Part shown: piece by piece, positions 24,708 through 32,750 of the stretch
How the letters are laid out: every line of letters begins with the position of its first letter
Numbering within the stretch: the first letter of the stretch is position 1
Assembly: GCF_000708205.1 (NCBI RefSeq)
Contig: NW_014575560.1
Location: 374,501-438,500 of the forward strand
Reading direction: 5' to 3'
Origin: Mixia osmundae IAM 14324
Taxonomy: Eukaryota; Basidiomycota; Mixiomycetes; Mixiales; Mixiaceae
Length of the DNA stretch: 64,000 nucleotides
Notes under the pieces: model-generated
Seen by the model: the letters and a program-made list of their open reading frames with translations, nothing else
Databases searched by the model: none
What the model was told of the DNA's origin: nothing
Program-made: the position numbers and the translations under genes

Positions 24708-25727
24708 ATGGACGGCGACGGGAGCCTCTCGCTAGGCGCATCATCCTTTGTCAAGACACGGAAACCGATCAGCGTGATCATCAACGTCGCACCGGCCGCC
24801 GTTCGCGCGCAGTTCGAAGCAAGGCGCGCAAAGCAACAGGCGGCACAACAACAAGCCTCCCAGCCTTCTCAGCGCTCTCAGCCCACCTTTCGACCCGATG
24901 CTGGACCCAGTCAGCTCTTCGACACCCAGACGAGCAACAGACCAGAGAGACCGAGACAGCCTGGCGCTGGTCAGACGCGAGAGAAAGTCGATCGGCCTCC
25001 TCTGAGTCAATTTACTGGCACGAGGGAGGAGCAGAGGATCAAGCAGAGAGCAGCGGAAGAAGCGAGGAGGATGAGGGAACAGGCGAACGCACCGCCTAGA
25101 ACGCAAAAGACTGCTCGGCCGAGCACAGGCGCGAGAATAAGACGTGAGGCAGCCTGTCCAGTAGCCTGAGCCAGCTGATAGAGCCCGTGTTCCAGCGGGC
25201 GATCCTATTGCTGCACCTCCAGTGCGGAGGAAGCCGACTTCCAAGCGCTATGTGCCCGGTCAAAAGGCACTCAGAGAGATCAGACGAGCACAGAAAGGGA
25301 CAGATTTGCTCATTCGCAAACTGCCCTTTGCTCGTCTCGTGCGTTGCACTCCCCTTGTTGCTGTCCCAGCGAGCTGATATCGCATTTTTGACAGGTTCGA
25401 GAGATCGCGATGGACTATGCGCCTCTCACCGAACAACGTGTTGGATTGCGCTGGCAGTCTTCAGCCGTCATGGCACTCCAGGAAGCAACAGAGGCGTACG
25501 TAGACGCCAGCTCAGAGTATAGTCATATGACTTGCTCACGATTGTCTGCAGCTATCTCATCCACCTCTTCGAAGATGCAAACCTCTGCGCAATCCATGCC
25601 AAGCGTGTGACGATCATGCAAAAGGACATACAGTACGTCGTCAATCGGTATGCGCTGCTTAGCTTATTCCCCGACGCCGTGCAGACTGGCTCGCCGGATA
25701 CGCGGCGCGCACAATGAGCCCTTGTGA
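24708..25727 (+). CDS. CSE4: Centromeric histone H3 variant (CENP-A/Cse4)
   Basis: CenH3 that marks centromeric nucleosomes. Exons 24708..25143, 25196..25338, 25395..25495, 25552..25632 and 25685..25727 give 267 aa. About 125 N-terminal residues are a Gln/Arg-rich, probably unstructured extension. A degenerate H3 tail follows ([13 protein letters not shown]), then the histone fold: [37 protein letters not shown], and a loop 1 longer than in H3 ([15 protein letters not shown] against DFKTDLRFQ), the classic CenH3 mark. The fold ends [20 protein letters not shown]. The start at 24708 is the first ATG in the frame; an upstream exon cannot be excluded. Confidence 0.92.
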
Positions 25728-25802
25728 TCTCGAGCTCTTTCTCCTTTCGATGTTGTCACCGCTTGGTACAGTCATGCACTTTTGTCGTTCTCTACAGCAT
25801 AT

Positions 25803-27433
25803 CTAGCCCGAGTTCTTACCCAGCTTGGCCAGCGCTCTCTGTGGCCCTAGCTCTTGCCACTCGTCTCGCGTCACCCTGCGCTCACGTCAGCGATCCTCTT
25901 CGGCTCGGAGCAGCGAGAGACTGACCAGAAGGCTTCCTTGTCTTTCATGATATCTGCCAGTACGGCACCGCCCAGGAAGACCATATGTTTCCTTCGAGGT
26001 GGATCCTCTATCCGCAGCTTGAATTTCTGAATCATCCCGCGTCATCGGCACATGCCAAGGCGGGAAGGCATCTGAGACTTACATTGAGTCGCTCGGGGCT
26101 GTTTCCGAGTACCTTGGTCAGGTAGAGCTGCTTGATCTCTTTCTCCAGTCTGCTCGGCAGACCCGGGTACATGCTCGAACCGCCCGAGAGTACGATGTGC
26201 TTGTAGAGCTCAGTGCGAACATCGACAGGCGCAGCTTGAACAGTGTCAAAAACAAGTTCTACGGAGTTGTCAGTTCAGCCTCTGTCCGAGGTACAGTCAG
26301 CGACGCCTACCCGCGACACCTGGCTGTTCGACGTCGACGAGATGGGGCTGGAACATGCATTCGGGCGCTTCGTAGCGCTCCGAGGATATCTTGATGGTCC
26401 GCCCATCCGGCAGCTGCGATCACGGATGGCTCAGCGAAAGCGCCATGAAGCAACGGATCGAGCTACGGACGGTGTAAGTCTCTACGAGAACAGTGGTCTC
26501 TTCTGCCAGCCGTTTGTCGAGCGCGAGATCGTAGCTGCATCACCTGAAGCGTCATGATTGCTCACGAGATGAGATAGCAACGCTGAAACTGACCTGACAT
26601 AGCAGAATCTCTCCTTGATCTGTCGCACGGTCTCGAAGTCGGCAGTACGGTTAAAGGCGTAACCTTTCATGAGCAACAGTTTGATCAGGTAGCGCGTCAC
26701 ATCTCGTCCGGCTACGTCGAGTCTCTTTGTGAGATGGGGCAGCGCGAAGCCATCGTAGACCGGAACGATGTGGGTCACACCGTCGCCCGAATCGACGACG
26801 ACGCCGCTCTGGAGACCTGCAACCGAAAGGAAACACATGAGACGCGTCACTGCACCTCAAAGGCACGTCGACCTGCCTTGAGCGTAGAGGGTGAGAACGG
26901 CCTGGATGGCAACATAGATGCCGCCGAACTGATACTCTTCGAACATGACTTCTGCCATCCTCTCCCTGTTCTTGACGGGATTCATGGGAGGTTCGGTGAG
27001 CAACACTTTCCGATCCCTCGTGTCGACTTTGAGTTTCTCGTGAAAGGTGTAATCCCAGAGGAGCTTCATATCGTTCCAGTCCCTCACGATGCCGTGCTCC
27101 ATGGGCTGGGTGAGCTGTAAGTAGCTCCGGAACTCGGATGCCTCGTCGCCAATCATGATGTCCCGTATGTTTGTCGTGGAAGGAGCCGCTCCACGCTCTT
27201 CTGCTCGCAAGATGGGCCGTCCGATGATGCTAGGGAATGAGAACTCCGGGAAGTCTGCGAGGTGAGTGTCAGCGGTGTGCCGGACGAGCTACCGCAGGAG
27301 GGTGTGACATACTCGAGCCAGCATAGCCCGTCTTGACGAAGCCCGTGCCTGTCGCTGCTCGTCAGATCGGTCGATTGTGCATCTCGAGCAGACCCGCACC
27401 ATTGTCGACGACCAGTGGCAGCTCGTGGGCCAT
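25803..27433 (-). CDS. ARP2: Actin-related protein 2 (Arp2/3 complex)
   Basis: Nucleation subunit of the Arp2/3 complex that builds branched actin for endocytosis. Nine exons (27433..27394, 27348..27313, 27254..26877, 26816..26594, 26534..26471, 26413..26311, 26258..26083, 26026..25926, 25875..25803) give 397 aa. Nucleotide-binding motifs [19 protein letters not shown] and [15 protein letters not shown] are complete, as are [45 protein letters not shown] and [18 protein letters not shown]. The intron at 26817..26876 has a GC donor (AAG|GCAGGT); a GT site 4 nt further on gives the wrong frame. Convergent with CSE4 and head to head with CRIPT (98 bp). Confidence 0.97.
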
Positions 27434-27531
27434 CTTGATCCCAGATGGGTCTCGTCTCTGGTCGACCGCGCGGCAAGCGGCAAGTTGTCGACTGCTGACC
27501 ATCCCTCTCGACTCTGACCGGTCCACTCGAC

Positions 27532-27914
27532 ATGGTGTGCGCCAAGTGCGACGCAAAGCTACGCAAGGGCCCTCAGCTAGCAGCGCCAGATCCATTCAAG
27601 AGCAAGGCAGAGAACTCGGCAGGTCGAAAGATTGGAGAGAACAAGCTCTTGTCATCCAAGCGATACTCGCCCTATGCGCCCGTCGCAGGCAGCAGTAAAG
27701 GCTCAGGAGCGGCCATGGTCAGCCGGTGTACCACCTGTCGCAGTCAGACTTCACGCCCGGGTGCAAAGTACTGCCAGCAATGCGCCCAAAAGGCTGGCAA
27801 GTGCGCTCTCTGTGGCGCGGCAATGATGGACACCAGAGGGTTCGCCCTTTCATGACTGCTCGAGCAAGGGCATGCTGACCGTTTGTGGGCAGGTACAAGA
27901 TGAGCTCAAAGTGA
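27532..27914 (+). CDS. CRIPT: CRIPT family zinc protein
   Basis: Small conserved Cys-rich protein. In animals CRIPT was first described as a PDZ-domain ligand and is now placed in the minor spliceosome; the fungal role is unclear. Exons 27532..27839 and 27893..27914 encode 109 aa. The sequence runs MVCAKCDAKL, GRKIGENKLLSSKRYSPY, CTTCRSQTSRPGAKYCQQCA and GKCALCGAAMMDT, giving four CxxC pairs as in homologues, and ends TRGYKMSSK. The last exon carries only eight codons and was placed from the family ending. Confidence 0.93.
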
Positions 27915-27973
27915 GCCGAGGCTTCTACAATGCTGCTACAACAAAACTGCTGCTCGTCCCAGTGATGATGATG

Positions 27974-30091
27974 CTAAGTCGATGGCGACCCGCTCGATGA
28001 TGCTCTGGCCAGTCGAACGAGCCGTTTCGTCTGCTCGGCCACGGTATCGACTTCGGTCAACGCGGTGGTCACTCTACTGCCATCGTCTGCCGAACGCTGC
28101 TTGAGCTCTGCGAGTTCTTTGCTGACCTCGGCAGAGAATTCGGCTGTTTCTTTCGACAATCTACTTTGCGTTACTATCAGGCTGGACTGCAATGCTGTAC
28201 GATTTTGCAATGCTCGTTCCACTGCTCTTCCTGTGTCAGCCGCGTTCTGCAAGGAGATGAGTAAGACCATCTCACATAATGTGAAGCGTTCCTGCGCGAG
28301 CTGTAGTTGTGATGTATGCTTGACGAGCGCTTCGTCCAGTAGCTTGCGTGATGATGCTTGTTCGCGCTGCAGCTCGCTTCGCATGCTCGATACGCCCTTG
28401 CGCAAGGCGTTGTACTCGCTTTCTGCTTTATGTGTCCTTGCTGTCGATTCTGCGAGAGCCAGCTCGAGCTCCTTGACACGCGCCATCGCATCTTGATCTG
28501 CCACTTTCTGTCGCTGATCAAGATCAGACAGATGTGACTCTGCTGTCCTTGCACGGATGAGCGTCTCATCTAGCTGTCTCTCCCGTCGTTGCAGCATCTT
28601 GCTCAGATTCTCAATCTCCAATTCGAGTCGCTCTTTCTGTCCCTTGAGATCATCAGCCTCTCTGCCCAAGTATTCCGTCGTCCGATGCGACAGTCGCAAT
28701 TGAGCTCGCACTGCTTCCAAGCTCGTCTTTGTCGACAAGAGCTCGGTCTGCAGAGTAGAGATGACCTTGCCAGAAGCAGACGAGGCAGACTGGATACGAG
28801 CAACATGCCTGTCCTGTGCAGAGAGACCTGTACTGCCGAAGAAAGCCACCTTGTCCGTGCTCCCTCGCGACGTGGCTGAACCTGGACGATGGGAAGCGCT
28901 CGACTCCGGTCGCTCGCGAGCATCTACGGTCAAGCCTGCCGCTCTGCTACTCGGCGACATCCGATCTCTATAGCTATTCCTCCTCTTTGCCTGCCGCTTC
29001 GGTGTCTCCTCAAGGTCGCGCGTGCCGTTCTCGAGCGAAGTAGCAGAGGAACTTGTTGCTGTGCTCCCCAACGAGGGAGGACTGGCCCCTGCGGACACGG
29101 CATCACTATCCTCTGCCTGATCGTAAAGCGACGTTGCCTCTCGCTCGTCGCCTGCAAAGCTAGACAGAGGATGGACAAACTGTTTGGGCGATTTGCTGTA
29201 GTCGTGGGAGACGCCAGAGAGCGCACGCTGCATACTGACTGCTGCAATGGGTATACGTGATTCTGCAGCGCGCTGGACCGAGCGAGGGCTATTGACAGAC
29301 GAGACGAGGGGCGAGCGTGGCGAACCGAATCGCGGCGAAAAGGGCGCATCCCGAGCAGAGGTCTGTGCGCCCGATGTACGCTTGCCCGAACCCAGAGAAG
29401 CCGACAGTGGACGTGGCTTGACGGGCGAGACGGGTCGAGGTAAGTTGCTGCTCCGTTGCAACGGTGATTTGAGTCGCGAGGTGGATGTTTGCAGCGGACT
29501 AGGCGTGCCGGGCGTCGCGACACTGCGCGATAGAGACGGGCCAGTTGGCGGCGTCGAAGCTTGTACCTGTATAGCTACTTGCGCTCGCGCTCGCGTCGCG
29601 CTTGTCTGCGTCTTTCGTGCGGGCGAGTCGCTGTGCAAAGTGATACCCAGACCCAATGTTGCCTTTGTACGCGCCGTCGTCTGAGCAGGAGCTTTCCCGG
29701 CCACAGTGGGCGACTGTGCAGATGACTGCATACTCGATAGACGTTTTGGCCTCGTTTCGAGCATGGCAGGCGACAGCAGCTGCCTCTTTGCTTCGTCTCT
29801 GTCAGCTGAAAGGGCAGGCGAGACAGTACGAGGCGATCTCGCGCTCTGCGTCAGGCGATCATCGCTTGCCGATCGACGCTGTGATAGACCAGGGCGCTCA
29901 TCATCGAAGGAAGAGCTGCGCAAGGGCAGAAGTCCGTCTGAGGCGTGATGTCCATGTTGGGCAAGCTGTCGTGTTTCTTGCGCGTTTTGGCTGGCTACCG
30001 TACGCGCATTGCCCTGAGAAGTCTGCATGGCCGGCGAGACCGGGAAGCCCGAAGCATAGTAAAGCGCCTTGTAGCTTTCCAGGCTGTCCAT
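27974..30091 (-). CDS. Coiled-coil protein, SHE3-like
   Basis: 705-residue intronless reading frame. The first 380 residues are Ser/Thr/Pro/Arg-rich and look disordered, with many SP and SPR sites. From about residue 430 the protein is a long coiled coil (ISTLQTELLSTKTSLEAVRA, then RERQLDETLIRARTAESHL) to near the C-terminus. Basidiomycete proteins of this layout are often assigned to the SHE3 family, whose yeast member couples mRNA to myosin for transport. That link is tentative because coiled coils match loosely. It converges on CRIPT (59 bp) and its start is 255 bp from an orphan membrane protein on the other strand. Confidence 0.6.
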   Translation of the reverse strand: MDSLESYKALYYASGFPVSPAMQTSQGNARTVASQNAQETRQLAQHGHHASDGLLPLRSSSFDDERPGLSQRRSASDDRLTQSARSPRTVSPALSADRDEAKRQLLSPAMLETRPKRLSSMQSSAQSPTVAGKAPAQTTARTKATLGLGITLHSDSPARKTQTSATRARAQVAIQVQASTPPTGPSLSRSVATPGTPSPLQTSTSRLKSPLQRSSNLPRPVSPVKPRPLSASLGSGKRTSGAQTSARDAPFSPRFGSPRSPLVSSVNSPRSVQRAAESRIPIAAVSMQRALSGVSHDYSKSPKQFVHPLSSFAGDEREATSLYDQAEDSDAVSAGASPPSLGSTATSSSATSLENGTRDLEETPKRQAKRRNSYRDRMSPSSRAAGLTVDARERPESSASHRPGSATSRGSTDKVAFFGSTGLSAQDRHVARIQSASSASGKVISTLQTELLSTKTSLEAVRAQLRLSHRTTEYLGREADDLKGQKERLELEIENLSKMLQRRERQLDETLIRARTAESHLSDLDQRQKVADQDAMARVKELELALAESTARTHKAESEYNALRKGVSSMRSELQREQASSRKLLDEALVKHTSQLQLAQERFTLCEMVLLISLQNAADTGRAVERALQNRTALQSSLIVTQSRLSKETAEFSAEVSKELAELKQRSADDGSRVTTALTEVDTVAEQTKRLVRLARASSSGSPST

Positions 30092-30346
30092 CGAACACTG
30101 AGCGGCTCGTGGCGCTGGCCCGCGCTGCCAATGACGCGCCTTCGAAAGCGCGACGACGATGGCAACGGCGGTGACGACGACATCGAGCCTGAAAGGATGC
30201 CATGCAGAGCGCTTTGCTTGACTCTGTACTACTCCTGAGTGTGCCTGCTCTCATCTGCTGGCGACCACGTCGCACGTCAGTCCAATTCGCCCGTCGTCCA
30301 CAGGGCACTGACCACTCTGCACAGCTCGTCATCAGAAGGCGGCATC

Positions 30347-30856
30347 ATGGATTCTCTGCTGGACTTTGCAGGCAACGCCCTCTCGTTCGTACTGCTTATC
30401 CTAGCTACGGTGCTCTTCATCGGCTTCGTTACGGGCAGTGTCATGCTATTCGAAAGAATCTCCGCCTACGTCTCTGGTCCCGCACCTGTCGTTACCAACA
30501 GGAACAGAGCGACAGACAGAGCACAGCATCATACTGAGAGAATTTCAGTGGTCGTCATCACCATCATGCTCACTCTCTCGTTTTGGTGGTTCCCAGCTCT
30601 GTTCAACGCGTTCAACGACTGGTTGCAGCTCAGACCAAGAAAGGACGCAGTTCCGGTCAAGATCATCGAACGACCCGTCATTAGACAGTTCAGAAGCGTG
30701 CTCGATCCATGCTGGAATTCATCCACCGGCCAGATCATCATCAGTCTCGGTCTCATGATCGTCATTGTCGTCTATATCTCCCATTCGCACTCGGGCGACG
30801 TGGCAGCCAAGCGAAAGCCAATTCCACCACCAGCTCAGCCTTTCAAGCGACGGTGA
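30347..30856 (+). CDS. Orphan multi-pass membrane protein
   Basis: 169 aa, not recognised. Three hydrophobic segments are visible at about residues 9-34 (ALSFVLLILATVLFIGFVTG), 66-86 (SVVVITIMLTLSFWWFPALF) and 128-146 (GQIIISLGLMIVIVVYISH). The C-terminus is basic and Pro-rich (KRKPIPPPAQPFKRR). The ATG at 30347 was chosen because the first helix starts just after it; the frame is open further upstream. No splice sites are needed. Codon use and divergent placement relative to the coiled-coil gene argue for a real gene. Confidence 0.6.
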   Translation: MDSLLDFAGNALSFVLLILATVLFIGFVTGSVMLFERISAYVSGPAPVVTNRNRATDRAQHHTERISVVVITIMLTLSFWWFPALFNAFNDWLQLRPRKDAVPVKIIERPVIRQFRSVLDPCWNSSTGQIIISLGLMIVIVVYISHSHSGDVAAKRKPIPPPAQPFKRR

Positions 30857-31382
30857 TGGTATAACCTCATCCCCTCAGCTCACAGGATAGATAGCAAAGC
30901 TCCTGGCGCATACTCAGAGTGTCGATCTTCCTCCTACATTCACCCAACTTGCAGATCCGCGCAAGCATGCGCGTACGAGGCACGAGCACATGCATCTAGG
31001 CGCTATTTTCAAAGCCTCAGACGGTCAGACGACGTATACGAACCCCTCCGGGCCTCGACTGCTTGCCTTTCAAGCGACAAAGAGGCGCAGACTATTCTAC
31101 CTTCGACCGGCTCAATTGTCGCAGGCACAGAGGGCACGCAGCGGACTTCTGATACATGATCTTCAGTGGGGTTGCAAGACGGCCGGATGCATCCACCGCA
31201 AACAAGGCGTCAGAGAAGCCCAGTAGCGCAATGTGCACATTTACGCGATCACGCCGACCTTGCATCTGCGCGATATGACAACGTCATGAAATGATATCTC
31301 TGTCCGTCCAGAGCTCCTGACTTGACTTGTTGTATTCTCATGAGCTCATTTCAGTGCTCTGATTGACTGAGTCGAGTTCGTC
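30857..31382. other. Gene-poor intergenic stretch
   Basis: About 530 bp with no supported gene. One 78-codon open frame (30990..31226) has no recognisable motif and unremarkable composition, and is left out. The segment precedes the hairpin repeat pair. Confidence 0.55.
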
Positions 31383-32047
31383 ATGAACATTTGGAATGAT
31401 GATCTTTTCGTCAACATGAAAGTGGGGGCCGAGTGGGTCGGTGTATCATGTTTGGCGCGCCTTATTGACACTTCCGCACCGACGTTCTCGACTTCGACAA
31501 AGCAAGATCAGCACGTCTCCAGGTTGGTCGCATGATATTGGGCAGCTGGGGCCATCGTCGGGTGGCTCCTCGATGGTCTGCGGCTGTTTCGAGGGCAAGG
31601 CGTCACCCGTGCTGGCTACGCGGGTGACAAGATGTTACTAAGCACCTAAGGCCGCCTGGGACGACGAACTTTTGGCGACCCGGACCGGCACGTCTCCAGG
31701 TTGGTCGCATGATATTGGGCAGCTGGGGCCATCGTCGGGTAGCTCCTCGATGGTCTGCGGCTGTTTCGAGGGCAAGGCGTCACCCGTGCTGGCTACGCGG
31801 GTGACAAGATGTTACTAAGCACCTAAGGCCGCCTGGGACGACGACTCATATCACTCTGTGGCGGATTGACAGCACACGCGATAGGTTATCAATCTTCGCG
31901 CTCACATACGTCGACACCGCCTCTGTATCTTGGACTATCTTGCGTGACCTCAAGCTGCGGTCTGTACATCTGAGCCCCGCGGCAGTCTTACTAGAACGCG
32001 GACAACTCTGGCTCGAGGGTCTACATGCATTGGTGTCACTGAGTAAT
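31383..32047 (+). CDS. Candidate small gene interrupted by two near-identical introns
   Basis: Low-confidence model. Exons 31383..31514, 31651..31691 and 31828..32047 give one open frame of 131 codons, starting MNIWNDDLFVNMKVGAEW and ending HALVSLSN at a good GTAAGC donor (32048). The two introns, 31515..31650 and 31692..31827 (136 nt each), lie almost wholly inside the 157-bp repeats. Each begins GTCTCC, and ends TTACTAAGCACCTAAG with a branch-point-like TACTAA. Only this splice choice keeps frame into the last exon. The product is not recognised. It may continue into the frame at 32190..32729 through an acceptor near 32213; that exon would be in phase. Confidence 0.35.
31511..31667 (+). repeat. 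157-bp hairpin-rich direct repeat, copy 1
   Basis: Begins GCACGTCTCCAGG and ends CGCCTGGGACGACGA. By eye it differs from copy 2 at a single base (GGGTGGCTCC here). It contains a perfect 8-bp stem with an 11-nt loop (31602..31609 GTCACCCG with 31621..31628 CGGGTGAC). A 6-bp stem CCATCG/CGATGG lies just upstream. The two ends can also pair (CGTCTCCAGG with CCTGGGACG, one bulge). Confidence 0.95.
31688..31844 (+). repeat. 157-bp hairpin-rich direct repeat, copy 2
   Basis: Second copy, offset 177 bp from the first, leaving a 20-bp spacer (31668..31687). It keeps the 8-bp stem (31779..31786 with 31798..31805), the smaller upstream stem and the complementary ends. The one mismatch (GGGTAGCTCC) falls in the loop between the CCATCG and CGATGG arms. 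Such identity means a very recent duplication or insertion. Confidence 0.95.
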
Positions 32048-32189
32048 GTAAGCAAGGAGCGCTGAGCCCGAGGGAAAGCACGTCCCGCGCCGCGTCGTCG
32101 TACCGACGGCGAGTTAAATCGAGTTCTACCATCGAATCGGTGTCAGCACGACATGCCTGCATCACCAGTGACACAGCACTACCAGTGCG

Positions 32190-32729
32190 ATGGATCTCCA
32201 CAACCCAGACCAGCCTATGCTGTCCCCCGTAAAAGCGACTCAGGATGGCTCGGCTCGCATGCCGACAGCTCAGTGGCGCGCGTTTCAAGCAGCCACTGCT
32301 GCCAATGCTGAGTGTGAAGCCTTCGGCATACGCTACCAAGGACTGAAACGACAATTCGACGAACAACAGCAGCGCTTGACCGAGCTAGGTGACAGAGTGC
32401 GCAACGCAAGCAACGCATACGACGACGCGGTGGCGAAACGAGAACGATGCTGTCAAGTTTATCTTGATCTCAGTACGGCTACCGTGAGTCATCTGCGAGG
32501 TCGAATTCAATCAAGTGGGTTCCACAGGCGACAGCCCCTTCGATACGCTGATGTTGCTCCTGAAGTGCCCAGTCCATCGACCATATCAAGCGCACGAGAT
32601 CTTCAGACCGGACAGCAGCCTCAACTTCACGCATCGGACGAGGCCATCGTCCAGGAGCCCGAAGCCCTTCCTATCCGCACAGGACGTATGCAAACACAAG
32701 TACTCAATCAAGCTCCCTTGCTGCTATAG
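32190..32729 (+). CDS. Hypothetical coiled-coil protein
   Basis: 179-codon frame, not recognised. Residues ~30-95 are helical and rich in Glu, Gln, Arg and Ala (LKRQFDEQQQRLTELGDRVR), suggesting a short coiled coil; the rest is polar. A GTGAGT site near 32484 could begin an intron but splicing to the nearest AG gives an early stop, so the unspliced frame is preferred. It could be the 3' exon of the gene starting at 31383. The stop is 21 bp from the convergent RAD4 stop, a normal spacing here. Confidence 0.45.
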   Translation: MDLHNPDQPMLSPVKATQDGSARMPTAQWRAFQAATAANAECEAFGIRYQGLKRQFDEQQQRLTELGDRVRNASNAYDDAVAKRERCCQVYLDLSTATVSHLRGRIQSSGFHRRQPLRYADVAPEVPSPSTISSARDLQTGQQPQLHASDEAIVQEPEALPIRTGRMQTQVLNQAPLLL

Positions 32730-32750
32730 AACTGTGCTGCTGCAATTGAG

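Noticed and set aside
24680-25099. A frame overlapping the CSE4 first exon that reads [10 protein letters not shown], similar to the H3 tail
   Set aside because: It is out of frame with the CenH3 histone fold and is not needed: the true frame carries its own tail match ([12 protein letters not shown]) that splices into the fold.
30990-31226. 78-codon frame in the gene-poor pocket
   Set aside because: Composition and length expected by chance; no motif, no conserved neighbour.
31511-31844. Reading the repeat pair as a small DNA transposon (MITE)
   Set aside because: The ends are complementary over only about 9 bp and no clear target duplication beyond a possible ACG is seen; the introner-like or local duplication readings explain more.
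31950-32366. 138-codon minus-strand frame antisense to the candidate gene near the repeats
   Set aside because: No family motif and no splice signals; the plus strand has a coherent three-exon reading with a GTAAGC donor.
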